Shown here: positions 24,571 to 33,334 of the stretch, piece by piece
How positions within the stretch are numbered: position 1 is the first letter of the stretch
Layout of the letters: each line of letters begins with the position of its first letter
Origin: UBA6614 sp002433235
GTDB lineage: Bacteria > Verrucomicrobiota > Verrucomicrobiia > Limisphaerales > UBA1100
DNA length: 64,000 bases
Direction of reading: 5' to 3'
Assembly: GCA_002433235.1 (NCBI GenBank)
Contig: DJHS01000153.1
Span: 1 to 64,000, forward strand
The notes under the pieces: generated by a model
What the model was told of the DNA's origin: nothing
The model's input: the letters and a program-made list of their open reading frames with translations, nothing else
The model's database searches: none
Program-made: the position numbers and the translations under genes

Positions 24571-25773
24571 CTAGAAACTTCCCGGCGGAGATCCCCCGGG
24601 CGGCTCACCAGCAAAGCCTCCCTCGCCATCTTCTGGCATGCCTTCCCGCCCCTTGCCGTATTTTATGTAGTTTCGAATGATGTCGAAGTGCAGTTCCACC
24701 TTCAGTTTTTTGATATGAATCACCGGCGAGGCATCCCGACTGCCCAACCCCGTGGCCGCCAAGGGAACCCCCAACATCGCCACGGCGGAGGTGTCCACCG
24801 CGGGAACCGCGCCGGGCGGGGAAAAACCCGGTCCGCCGCCTGAGCCGGGCGGCGCCCCAAACCCCGTCCCCGGTGGGCCGACCCCGATCATGCCCGCATC
24901 ATCCATGATCGTCTCGATGCGCAAGCTGCGCGCGACATAAATGCCATAGCCTGGTGCAGGTTGGGTGGAAATCCTCCAGAGCACCTCGGCCAAGCCCTCG
25001 GGATAACAGGTAAAAATCACGCGGTAAGGAATACCGGTCAAGGTTTCATCCGAGTTGGTGTAATCCTCCAAGTCATCCAGATAGGGACCCGTACCCTCGC
25101 TGATCCCCGCGCTCGCCATATTGTTGTAGGGAGACGGACTCGTCATGGGCCTGCCACTCCCACCCATGCCGCCACCCGCGTCCTCCAGCCCCACCCTGCG
25201 CGTGCGCTGCATGCTTCGGAGTTCAAGAATGCTGCTGGTCAACAGCAACTCGGAGATGTTCTTGATGTCGTGCAAGGCCAGCGCCAAACCGTAAATCTGA
25301 TCCTGCGGCGGCGTATTGGTACGCACCTGTTCAAATGTAAAATCAAACCTCTGGTTGGTATTGCCCGCACCTGTCGCGGTATTGGGCAGCTTTACCCTGT
25401 TCGTGTACGCCATGACATTCAGCCGGTCGATTTGCAGATGCAACTTGCGCATGAAATCCGTGGGCTTGTCCACGCTCACGTTCAGGTTCAATACCCCCTT
25501 GGCGGAATCGAAAAATTCATCAATCTTCGCCACGTTGGCATCCGCCAGATCGATGTTCTCCTGAACCGGCTTGTATGTCGGGCTGAAGTCAGCTCCCTTG
25601 AAGGAGGATTGTGCGCCGGCATAGCTGGATTCCGCCTCGTCATGCGCCTGTTTTTTTTCGCCGCTCCATTTCAGGGAAAACAACAACGCCCCCACACCCA
25701 CCAGTAGAAACACCAGCAGCATCCAGTGGCGCTTCAGGCCGTAGACAATGGCTTGTACGATGGGGTTGTTCAT
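24571..25773 (-). CDS. Amuc_1100-like pilus-associated protein (PilO-like topology)
   Basis: This is a 400-residue protein with a short cytoplasmic N-terminus, one membrane helix (HWMLLVFLLVGVGALLFSL, residues about 16-34), a helical linker (residues 35-90) and an extracytoplasmic alpha/beta region (MRKLHLQIDRLNVMAYTNRV; IPYRVIFTCYPEGLAEVLWR). A Gly/Pro-rich insert (GPPGTGFGAPPGSGGGPGF) follows, then a final beta segment VIHIKKLKVELHFDIIRNY. Topology and neighbours match Amuc_1100 of Akkermansia (317 aa), the TLR2-interacting protein; direct sequence similarity is weak by eye, so the call rests mostly on synteny. It follows the PilM-like gene by 3 bp and precedes the next gene by 8 bp. Confidence 0.72.
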   Translation of the reverse strand: MNNPIVQAIVYGLKRHWMLLVFLLVGVGALLFSLKWSGEKKQAHDEAESSYAGAQSSFKGADFSPTYKPVQENIDLADANVAKIDEFFDSAKGVLNLNVSVDKPTDFMRKLHLQIDRLNVMAYTNRVKLPNTATGAGNTNQRFDFTFEQVRTNTPPQDQIYGLALALHDIKNISELLLTSSILELRSMQRTRRVGLEDAGGGMGGSGRPMTSPSPYNNMASAGISEGTGPYLDDLEDYTNSDETLTGIPYRVIFTCYPEGLAEVLWRISTQPAPGYGIYVARSLRIETIMDDAGMIGVGPPGTGFGAPPGSGGGPGFSPPGAVPAVDTSAVAMLGVPLAATGLGSRDASPVIHIKKLKVELHFDIIRNYIKYGKGREGMPEDGEGGFAGEPPGGSPPGSF

Positions 25774-25776
25774 GGC

Positions 25777-28700
25777 TTAAAATTCCTTTCCGGGTTCGGC
25801 CGGCTCCGCACCCGGTTGCTCTTCCCCGGCACCGGGCTCCTCTTCCCCATTGTTCAACGCTTCCGCCCCGTCCAAGTCCGCCTTTAGCACAATGGGCTCT
25901 AGCAGCGGCACGTGGACCTCAAATTCAAAAAACATGTCCGTCGTCGCCATGTCCACCGGCAGCGGGCTCACAAGCGTACTGCTCCCTGATTCCGGATCCC
26001 CCCCAAAGTAGGGGTGCGCGTTGATGCTCCTGATCACCATTTCCACAAAGTCACTGTTGGCAATGGTATAGTATTTTTTAAAATTCATCGCCTTAATCTT
26101 CAGCCGCAGGCCGGAGATTTCCTCGGGATTCCCCTCATCCATCGGCGCCGCGGCGGCTTCCCCAGGCGCAGGCGCGGGTGCGCCACCCGGTTCCGCCTCC
26201 ATCGGCTCTTCCTGAGCAACCCCCGGACCAAAGCTGGTCACCCAAAGGGTCGTGGGGATGGCTAGGCTGATGGAACAATCCTTGACCCGTTCACTGAACG
26301 CCAGAAGCAGTTTTTGATATTCCGGCCAGTCCTTTTCTGGAATGGTGGGATCACGCCAAACCTCCAGATACTTGAGGTTCTTTAAAACAGCCAGTTGTTC
26401 CAGTTCCGGCTGGCGCACGGAGTCCCGCCGCACCCCGGGCCCCACCAAGCCCACGTACATTACTTCGTCCGTGTCCGGGTCCAACGCGTAGGAGCCGCCC
26501 AGTTGCACCACTTTGTCCAGAGCCGCGGCAACCGGCCCGACCAGTTGCGGATTGACCTCCTGCCCGTCGCCACGTGGCGCGTCCAGGGTGTATTCCCCAG
26601 GGACAGCGCGGAGATTGAACCCCACGTTCAAGGGTAGGCCCGAGAAAATGACTCGCGTCGTTTCATTCAGTTCCCGGCCTGTGTGCAGGCGAACCCAGTT
26701 GGAATCGCGCGGCTCAACAAAGTACAGGGTGTCCGAATCCAAGGACTCCAATCCCCGTGGCCAGTGGTTGGGCGACCCTTTGAAGCGGATGGCAGCCTTG
26801 TCTTCCAAGCCATGGTTGGCCCAGAAGATCAGATGGTTGGAAAGGTTTACGCGCGGCTTCGGCGGTTCCGGGGGCTTGGGCTTTGCTTCGCCGTCTGGAT
26901 TCTCTTCCAAGTCGGGGGGCTCATCGGCGGCGGTGTCATCGGTAACAGGCTCAGGCGCTTCCACGGGGTTTTCCGGTTCCAATCCGAACTTGCCCGGCAC
27001 ACCTGCATCCGCGAAACGAACACGGCTCGCCGGCGCCAATTCCGGGTCCGAGTACAATTCCAGCCAACTTGGCTGGCCCGGCACATTTTTCACGTAGAAC
27101 AAATCGTCTCCTTCAAATTCCCGGGGCACCGTGGGCGAGTTGCCCTCAAACCGCACCGCGTTGCCGCGCACCAGCGGATGGCCCCGCCAATAGATGAGGT
27201 GTGTGTTCGGGTCAATGCCCACCAACTGCTCAAATTCAGTGAACACCACCGGGTTCTCCCCGTTGTTCGCATCCTCCTCCTTTTCGTGAAGCGTAAAGCC
27301 GGGTTCATCGACACCCGCCGTGCCCACAAAGTAAATCTTGTTGACGTCATCCACCCCTGCCGGCAGACGGCCCCGGAACTGCACCGGTTCACCACCTTCA
27401 AACATGTTGCCAGTCAGCGACAAGGTGCTGTTGCCATCCACCCGAACCGCACGCCAGGGCAACACCGGAATGTTCTCCCCGCCCACCTCACCCGGATACT
27501 CGTCCATGGGCAGAATCTGCTTCTTGTCCGCGGGGTCAAAGTAGGCGGTAATTTTAACATGAGGCTCGATCCGTGAGATGGATTCCCGCAGGGCCGTCAG
27601 CAGGTGGACCCATTCGTATCGGCTTTGCAAAAACACCTGCATCGCCTCCGCACGGCTTTTCTTGGAACTGAAGTCCGAAATTCGACTCTCGATCTCGCTC
27701 ACCTTCGCCTTGATCGGCCCCAAACCGTCCGGCATGTTTTCCTTGATCTTCTCTGCCGCCTCCTCCTTCACCTTGGCCATGCTCATGTCATACGCGCCAA
27801 AGACCGCGAAGAGCAGTGCCGCGCAAAAAACCACCGCGATCAGGTAGGGTGCACGCCGGTCGATTTCCCGGCTCACCTTCTCGCGCGTGGGCAACAAGTT
27901 GAACTCCGTCATGCCCACCGTCACGTTGCGCAGACCCAAACCCGCCGCCTCGCCCAGGGTATGCGCCACCACGGCCAACTCCTCGCGATTCACCTCCGGC
28001 GCAATCTCAATGTTTCGGAAGGGGTTGAAGTACTCCACCTCGATGTTCAGCTTCTGCTGAAAAAAGTTGGCCGTGTAGGGCATCAGCGAGCCACCGCCAG
28101 CCAAATATAGCTTGGTGGGCATGGTGCCGCCTTGTTGGCTGCGGTAGAACTGAATGGTTTGCGACACCTGCTGGTGCAGCCGCGTCATCACATTGCGCGC
28201 CACCTTGGCCACGATGGCCTGATAGGGATCCTGCGGATCCTCATACGCACCACCCAAGTGTACAAAGCCGTGGTCGCGTTTGTACTGGTCCGCCGAGGGA
28301 AAGTCCAACTGCGCCTCGGCCGAGAACTCCTGCGTGATGTTGTTGGAGCCGATGTTGATGCTGCGCGCATAAAACATGCTCCCCTCGATGAACACCGCGT
28401 TGGTCGTGGCCGCGCCAATGTCCAGCAACAGGGCGCACTCTTCCGGCTCGCCGTAGTTGTGCACAAAGGCGTTGCGCAGCGTGGCCGCCGAGCCGTCGAT
28501 CAACTGCAGCTTCATGCCAAAGCTCCGGCTTAAATCAGCATAGGCCTCCACCACTTCCGTCTTCAGCGCCACCAGTAGCACTTCCAGCTCACCAGAGTCC
28601 GCACTGCCCAGCACCTGGTAATCCCACTGCACCTCGTCCAGCGGGAAGGGCACGTTTTGCTGCGCCTCATACTGGATAATTTGGCTGACCTTGGACCCCT

Positions 28701-29016
28701 CCACCGGCGGCGTGCGCAGCGGCTTGGTGAACACCACGCTGCTCGGCATGCAGAAATTTGCCTCCTTGCCCTTGGCGCGGATTTCGTTCTCGTCCAGCGC
28801 CTTTTGTAGCGTCAGCTTGATACCCGCAAACGGATCCGGCGGATCCGGCTCCTTGGGTTCCTCTCCCTCGGCCACTTCCTCCACCTCGGGCTCCGGCGGT
28901 TGCTGCATCGGTTCCAGCACGTACCGGTGCAGCTTCAGCATACCATTCGCCTGCGCCTCGAACTCCGCCATTTTCAGGTGGCCCGAGCCGAAATCGATGG
29001 CTAGAAAAGTTTTCAT
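25777..29016 (-). CDS. giant PilM-PilN-like fusion with repeated beta modules, Amuc_1101 position
   Basis: This 1079-residue protein starts with a PilM/FtsA-like actin-fold ATPase (residues 1 to about 370: FLAIDFGSGHLKMAEF, CALLLDIGAATTNAVFIEGS, KLYLAGGGSLMPYTANFFQQ). A membrane helix follows (residues about 390-408, YLIAVVFCAALLFAVFGAY), then a PilN-like coiled coil (about 412-460). Residues about 520-800 hold three related modules at about 546-574, 622-655 and 744-775, each with an F.G...P.G....LYFV pattern. An acidic Pro-rich linker (685-722) separates the second and third. The C-terminus (about 965-1040) is PilN-like alpha/beta. It is the first gene of the pilus operon; the ATG directly abuts a perfect hairpin. 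Confidence 0.85.
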   Translation of the reverse strand: MKTFLAIDFGSGHLKMAEFEAQANGMLKLHRYVLEPMQQPPEPEVEEVAEGEEPKEPDPPDPFAGIKLTLQKALDENEIRAKGKEANFCMPSSVVFTKPLRTPPVEGSKVSQIIQYEAQQNVPFPLDEVQWDYQVLGSADSGELEVLLVALKTEVVEAYADLSRSFGMKLQLIDGSAATLRNAFVHNYGEPEECALLLDIGAATTNAVFIEGSMFYARSINIGSNNITQEFSAEAQLDFPSADQYKRDHGFVHLGGAYEDPQDPYQAIVAKVARNVMTRLHQQVSQTIQFYRSQQGGTMPTKLYLAGGGSLMPYTANFFQQKLNIEVEYFNPFRNIEIAPEVNREELAVVAHTLGEAAGLGLRNVTVGMTEFNLLPTREKVSREIDRRAPYLIAVVFCAALLFAVFGAYDMSMAKVKEEAAEKIKENMPDGLGPIKAKVSEIESRISDFSSKKSRAEAMQVFLQSRYEWVHLLTALRESISRIEPHVKITAYFDPADKKQILPMDEYPGEVGGENIPVLPWRAVRVDGNSTLSLTGNMFEGGEPVQFRGRLPAGVDDVNKIYFVGTAGVDEPGFTLHEKEEDANNGENPVVFTEFEQLVGIDPNTHLIYWRGHPLVRGNAVRFEGNSPTVPREFEGDDLFYVKNVPGQPSWLELYSDPELAPASRVRFADAGVPGKFGLEPENPVEAPEPVTDDTAADEPPDLEENPDGEAKPKPPEPPKPRVNLSNHLIFWANHGLEDKAAIRFKGSPNHWPRGLESLDSDTLYFVEPRDSNWVRLHTGRELNETTRVIFSGLPLNVGFNLRAVPGEYTLDAPRGDGQEVNPQLVGPVAAALDKVVQLGGSYALDPDTDEVMYVGLVGPGVRRDSVRQPELEQLAVLKNLKYLEVWRDPTIPEKDWPEYQKLLLAFSERVKDCSISLAIPTTLWVTSFGPGVAQEEPMEAEPGGAPAPAPGEAAAAPMDEGNPEEISGLRLKIKAMNFKKYYTIANSDFVEMVIRSINAHPYFGGDPESGSSTLVSPLPVDMATTDMFFEFEVHVPLLEPIVLKADLDGAEALNNGEEEPGAGEEQPGAEPAEPGKEF

Positions 29017-29075
29017 GCTGGCAGAAAATGCCAGCCCACCGGCGAATCAAACCCCTGATTCGCACCCGGCCGGTG
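29017..29075 (-). promoter_or_regulatory. structured 5' leader hairpins of the pilus operon
   Basis: Read on the minus strand, two stem-loops sit directly ahead of the PilM-like ATG. The proximal one (29017-29035) is a perfect 7-bp stem GCTGGCA/TGCCAGC with a 5-nt loop and touches the start codon. The distal one has a perfect 7-bp stem CGAATCA/TGATTCG (29043-29062), extended by an outer 6-bp stem CACCGG/CCGGTG (29037-29042 with 29070-29075). No Shine-Dalgarno-like sequence is left outside the stems. The rest of the 260-bp gap to murJ shows no further clear element. Confidence 0.55.
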
Positions 29076-29276
29076 ACATTCCCTCATCGTCAATCTAACT
29101 GCTGTAACGCGTTTCAGCAACCATACGGGGCGATTTTTCCGGGAAAAACTGCATTTTTGCCCGAACCCATCCACCCTCACCAAGACCCCAGGTCCCAGCT
29201 TTGGCAGACCGTCATTGAACGCCCTCCAAGGCGCAATCTCAATCCTGAATTCACCTAAGCAATCCCCGTGCCGAAC

Positions 29277-30854
29277 TCACTCCGCCGCCCGTCTCCCGGA
29301 CATCAGGTCCCAAATCTGCCGCGCCGTGGGCACCCCGCAAAACACCCCCGCCGCCAATGCCATTCCGATCATCCCCGCCAAAGGCACAAACACCAGCCCC
29401 AACCGCTCCCAAAACCCGTCCCCCGCGCCCCACCATTCGCCGGACATCACCCGCAACCCCGCCCCCACAGCAATCGCAAGGCACAGGCTGCCCAACACCG
29501 CCGCCCAGCCGCCGCCATCCAGCCGGTCAGGCCCTAGACCGCGACGGCCCAGCGCTCGAGCTAACAACCGCCAGTTCAGGAACGCACTCAATGAGTTCGC
29601 CACCCCAAACGCCCCCTGCACCTCTTCCTCTCCAAACCAACCGCTGGCCACCAACCCCATCGCCAACCCCAAGTTCACAAAAAGACAAAAAACGCTTATT
29701 TTCATTGGAGTCCGCACATCCCCGCGCGCATTGAATGCCCGCACCAGCAGCCCCACCTGCGAATACGACAGGAGCGCCGGTGCCAGGCAAACCAGCGCGA
29801 AGGAGACGTGAAGTGTCGACTTGTCCGTGAATTCGCCGCGTTCGAACAACAGCCGCACCATCGGTTCCGCCAGCAACACCAACACCCACATCATCAAGCC
29901 ATTGATGAACAACAGGTGCCGGATTCCCTCCCCCAAGGTGGCCCGGAATTCCCCATCCTTTTCCTCCGCCGACAACCCTGCCAGGGTCGGCAGCAAAAAC
30001 ACCGCCATCGAGACCCCGAACAAACCCTGCGGCAATTCCATCAGCCGCACCGCGTAGGTATAGGATGCCACCACGTGGTCTCCCGCCCAGAAGCCAAGGC
30101 ACTGCGTCGCCAAGACGTTAATCTGGAACGCGGCCGCGCCAATGGCCGCCGGTGCCAGTTTGCGCCCCACTTCGCGCACCGTCTCGTTCTTCCACGGCGA
30201 CGTCCATCGCCAGCAAAATCCCTCCTCCTTCATGAGTGGCCATTGGTAAAGCAACTGCACAACACCGGCCACCAGCACTGCCACCGCCACCGCAAACACC
30301 TTGTCCTCCACGCCCCCTTCGATCATGGGGGCAAACAACAACACGGCGGCAATCAGGAACACATTCAGGATCGCCGGCCCCAGTGCCGGCACAAAAAAAT
30401 GCCCTCGCGCATTCAGGATACCCATGGCCACCGCCGCCATGCAGACAAGGCCCATGTACGGGAACATCCACCGCAGCAGTTCCAGCATCAGCCGCGCCCG
30501 GTCGCCCAACTCCCCCCACGCCAACACCGCCGACACTCCCGCCAACACCACGCCCAACAGCACAGCCGAGACCACCAGAAGCCCGCTCATCACCGCGTTG
30601 GCGCTCCGCCACATCTCCACTTCACCTTCCTTTTTTTCCTTTGCCTTGAAGATGGGGATGAATACCTGCGTCAGCGCCCCTTCACCCAACAGGCGTCGAA
30701 ACAGGTTGGGTATCATGAATGCCAGCATGAAGGCCCCCGCCACCCATCCGTCCCCCATGAAACGCGCGTAACAAATCTCCCGCACCATCCCCAACAACCG
30801 GCTCACCAAGGTCGCAACCCCCATCGCCCCCGCCGATTTCAGCATTCGCGACAT
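29277..30854 (-). CDS. murJ: lipid II flippase MurJ (MviN family)
   Basis: This is a 525-residue polytopic inner-membrane protein that moves lipid II to the periplasmic face for peptidoglycan synthesis. The N-terminus SAGAMGVATLVSRLLGMVRE and ARFMGDGWVAGAFMLAFMIP, with the LFRRLLGEGALTQVFIPIF signature, is diagnostic. About 14 hydrophobic segments follow. The charged residues of the central cavity family pattern are present early (LVSRLLG). It is the last gene of a thyA-folA-murJ run, 1 bp after the folA stop. Confidence 0.94.
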   Translation of the reverse strand: MSRMLKSAGAMGVATLVSRLLGMVREICYARFMGDGWVAGAFMLAFMIPNLFRRLLGEGALTQVFIPIFKAKEKKEGEVEMWRSANAVMSGLLVVSAVLLGVVLAGVSAVLAWGELGDRARLMLELLRWMFPYMGLVCMAAVAMGILNARGHFFVPALGPAILNVFLIAAVLLFAPMIEGGVEDKVFAVAVAVLVAGVVQLLYQWPLMKEEGFCWRWTSPWKNETVREVGRKLAPAAIGAAAFQINVLATQCLGFWAGDHVVASYTYAVRLMELPQGLFGVSMAVFLLPTLAGLSAEEKDGEFRATLGEGIRHLLFINGLMMWVLVLLAEPMVRLLFERGEFTDKSTLHVSFALVCLAPALLSYSQVGLLVRAFNARGDVRTPMKISVFCLFVNLGLAMGLVASGWFGEEEVQGAFGVANSLSAFLNWRLLARALGRRGLGPDRLDGGGWAAVLGSLCLAIAVGAGLRVMSGEWWGAGDGFWERLGLVFVPLAGMIGMALAAGVFCGVPTARQIWDLMSGRRAAE

Positions 30855-30855
30855 C

Positions 30856-31362
30856 CTACAAATCTCGATTCACAAAATGCAAAATTTTGAACTCAGGCGT
30901 CTCCCGGATCACCGCGCGTTCAACGAACTGGTCCTCAAACGCCGGAAACAGGACATTCCCCTCCACTTCACGCTGAACCACCGTTAAAAACAAATCCGAG
31001 CAACGTGGCAGCGCTAATTCATAAACCAGCCCCCCGCCGGCCACAAAGATCTGCCGGCCATCCTCCATCGGCACCAATTCCCCCAACTCAGTGATCGTCC
31101 GCACCCCTTCATGCACAAACCCCGATCGGCTCAGAACCACAATCTCGCGGTCTGGCAACGGCCGGCCAATGGACTCGAATGTCTTCCGCCCCATCACGAC
31201 CACCTGTCCCGTGGTCATTTTTTTGAACCAACGAAAATCCTCCGGCAAATGCCACGGGATTTCGCTTCCTTGCCCAATCACCCGGTTTAGTGACATCGCC
31301 GCGATGGCTTGGAATGGAAACTGGGGATTAAAATCCGCGAACCGGGGAATGGCCTCCATCAC
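30856..31362 (-). CDS. folA: dihydrofolate reductase
   Basis: This enzyme reduces dihydrofolate to tetrahydrofolate with NADPH, regenerating the folate that ThyA oxidises. The 168-residue protein shows FQAIAAMSLNRVIGQGSEIP, WHLPEDFRWFKKMTTGQVVV (Asp/Glu active-site position in LPEDF), MGRKTFESIGRPLPDREIVV and the IFVAGGGLVYELAL segment. About 15 residues precede the usual start; MEAIPRF at the second codon is an alternative. It lies 3 bp after thyA, the classical pairing. Confidence 0.95.
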   Translation of the reverse strand: MMEAIPRFADFNPQFPFQAIAAMSLNRVIGQGSEIPWHLPEDFRWFKKMTTGQVVVMGRKTFESIGRPLPDREIVVLSRSGFVHEGVRTITELGELVPMEDGRQIFVAGGGLVYELALPRCSDLFLTVVQREVEGNVLFPAFEDQFVERAVIRETPEFKILHFVNRDL

Positions 31363-31365
31363 CCT

Positions 31366-32160
31366 CTACACCGCCACCGGCGCCTTGATATGCGGATGCG
31401 GATCATAGTCCCGCAACTCAAAGTCCTCAAACGTGAAGCCGTGAATATCCGTGATTTCCGGATTCAGATGCATCGTCGGCAAACGCCGCGGCTCCCGCTC
31501 CAGTTGTTCCCGCGCCTGTTCCAAATGGTTGCTATACAAGTGCAAATCCCCGAACGTGTGGATGTATTCGCCCGGCCGCAACCCGCACACCTGCGCCACC
31601 ATCAGGGTTAAAAGCGAATAGCTCGCAATGTTGAACGGAACCCCCAGAAACAAGTCTGCGCTACGCTGGTACAACTGGCAGGACAACTCCCCGTCGCGCA
31701 CATAAAACTGGAACATCGCATGGCAGGGCGCCAGCGCCATCTGATCAACCTCCCCCGCGTTCCACGCGCTCACGATATGCCGCCGACTGTTCGGGTTGGT
31801 CTTGATCTGCTCCACCACCGCGTCAATTTGGTTCAGTGAACCACCATCTGGCGTCCGCCAATCACACCACTGCGCCCCGTACACCCGCCCCAAGTCCCCC
31901 TTTTCATCCGCCCATTCATCCCAAATGCGCACCCCATGCTCATTGAGATACCCCACATTCGTGTCTCCCTTCAAAAACCAAAGCAACTCATGGATGATTG
32001 ACCGCAAGTGCAGTTTCTTCGTGGTGAGCACTGGGAACGATTCTCGCAGGTCAAACCGCGCCTGCACACCAAACACCGAAAACGTGCCTGTGCCCGTGCG
32101 GTCCTCTTTCGGCCGCCCGTCCTCCATCACGTGCCGCAACAAGTCAAGATACTGAATCAT
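31366..32160 (-). CDS. thyA: thymidylate synthase
   Basis: ThyA methylates dUMP to dTMP with methylene-tetrahydrofolate. The 264-residue protein contains RTGTGTFSVFGVQARFDL, FPVLTTKKLHLRSIIHELLW, RVYGAQWCDWRTPDGG, the nucleophile in LAPCHAMFQFYV, CQLYQRSADLFLGVPFNIAS and the C-terminal IKAPVAV. Length equals E. coli ThyA. It is the first of the thyA-folA-murJ genes. Confidence 0.98.
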   Translation of the reverse strand: MIQYLDLLRHVMEDGRPKEDRTGTGTFSVFGVQARFDLRESFPVLTTKKLHLRSIIHELLWFLKGDTNVGYLNEHGVRIWDEWADEKGDLGRVYGAQWCDWRTPDGGSLNQIDAVVEQIKTNPNSRRHIVSAWNAGEVDQMALAPCHAMFQFYVRDGELSCQLYQRSADLFLGVPFNIASYSLLTLMVAQVCGLRPGEYIHTFGDLHLYSNHLEQAREQLEREPRRLPTMHLNPEITDIHGFTFEDFELRDYDPHPHIKAPVAV

Positions 32161-32243
32161 GAACCACTGGAGAGTGGCCGACCTGCCAACCCCTCGTCAA
32201 ACGAACATAATCCCAAGCCATCCCCCGCGATATCACAAGATAT

Positions 32244-33287
32244 TCACGCCTCCGCCCGCGCCAGTCGGTCCGCAATCGCTGCCCATTCCTCTGTTTCCGG
32301 CGGCTTTTCCACCACAATTAACTCCGCCCCCTCCGCGTCACAGCAATGCAACTCCCCGTACAACGCCCGCGCATACGCCTCCGCATCGCGCGGAATCACG
32401 CTCACCCGTCCAAACCGTGTCCCCGGCGGAATCACCGTGTGTGCAATCACATACACCCGGTCTGCCGGTGTTCGCGAGGCCGCAATCTGGCCCTCCAAGT
32501 CTTCCTCATCCGCCCATTCCAATACCCGCAGCCGTGCCGTGGGTGAATAATGCCGCGGCAACCGCCCTGGGCTTTTTAAAACATCCTCCTCCCCCGCCCA
32601 CCGCACCGTTGTCCCCGGCAAGGCCGCCGCCAACGAGTCCCGCGAAATCATCCCCGGCCGCAACACCCTCACCTCGTCCGTCCCCACCTCCACCACCGTC
32701 GATTCAATCCCCACCTGCGATTGCCCCCCATCCACGATCAACGGCACCACCCCACCCAGTTGCGTCCGTACATGTTCCGCGTTCGTGGGTGACAAGTGGT
32801 TGCTCAAGTTCGCGCTCGGTGCCGCCAAGGGAAAACGGCACGCCCGAATCACCGCCTGCATGAACGGATGCCCTGGCCAACGCACTCCCACCGTCCCTCC
32901 ACCCGCCGTCACCACGTCCGGGATGCAATCCGCCCGCGCCAACACCAACGTCAAGGGGCCCGGCCAAAACGCCCGCGCCAACAGTCCCGCTGCCTCCGGC
33001 CAATCCGTCACACACTCACGCGCCATCCCCACCCCATCCACGTGCACAATCACCGGGTTTCCTGCAGGCCGTCCCTTGGCCTCGAAAATGGCCTTCACCA
33101 CCGTCTTCTCCAGTGCATTACCCGCCAAACCATACACCGTCTCCGTCGGCAACGCCGCCAAGCCACCGGCTCGCAACACCGCTGCCGCCCGTTCCACCGC
33201 CTCCTCAAACAGCGCGGGTTCATGGACCGGCAAAATCTCCGCCTCACTCACGCGCGCAATCTGCCCGCACTCGCGCACCCATGGCAC
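32244..33287 (-). CDS. threonylcarbamoyl-AMP synthase (Sua5/YwlC/TsaC)
   Basis: This enzyme makes threonylcarbamoyl-AMP from Thr, bicarbonate and ATP for t6A37 in tRNA. The YrdC domain shows AAAVLRAGGLAALPTETVYG, AIFEAKGRPAGNPVIVHVDG, FWPGPLTLVLAR, VGVRWPGHPFMQAVIRA, PLAAPSANLSNHLSPTNAEH and GQSQVGIESTVVE. The C-terminal ~110 residues (GRLPRHYSPTARLRVLEW) form the extra Sua5 domain, making it the long form. I place the start at GTG 33287, 47 bp from the divergent trpD; a GTG at 33278 is also possible, while an upstream in-frame extension would run over trpD. Confidence 0.92.
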   Translation of the reverse strand: MPWVRECGQIARVSEAEILPVHEPALFEEAVERAAAVLRAGGLAALPTETVYGLAGNALEKTVVKAIFEAKGRPAGNPVIVHVDGVGMARECVTDWPEAAGLLARAFWPGPLTLVLARADCIPDVVTAGGGTVGVRWPGHPFMQAVIRACRFPLAAPSANLSNHLSPTNAEHVRTQLGGVVPLIVDGGQSQVGIESTVVEVGTDEVRVLRPGMISRDSLAAALPGTTVRWAGEEDVLKSPGRLPRHYSPTARLRVLEWADEEDLEGQIAASRTPADRVYVIAHTVIPPGTRFGRVSVIPRDAEAYARALYGELHCCDAEGAELIVVEKPPETEEWAAIADRLARAEA

Positions 33288-33334
33288 GCAAAAAGTGGAT
33301 TGGACCCACCGCTTCCCTGCCCTAAGCTCCCTCC

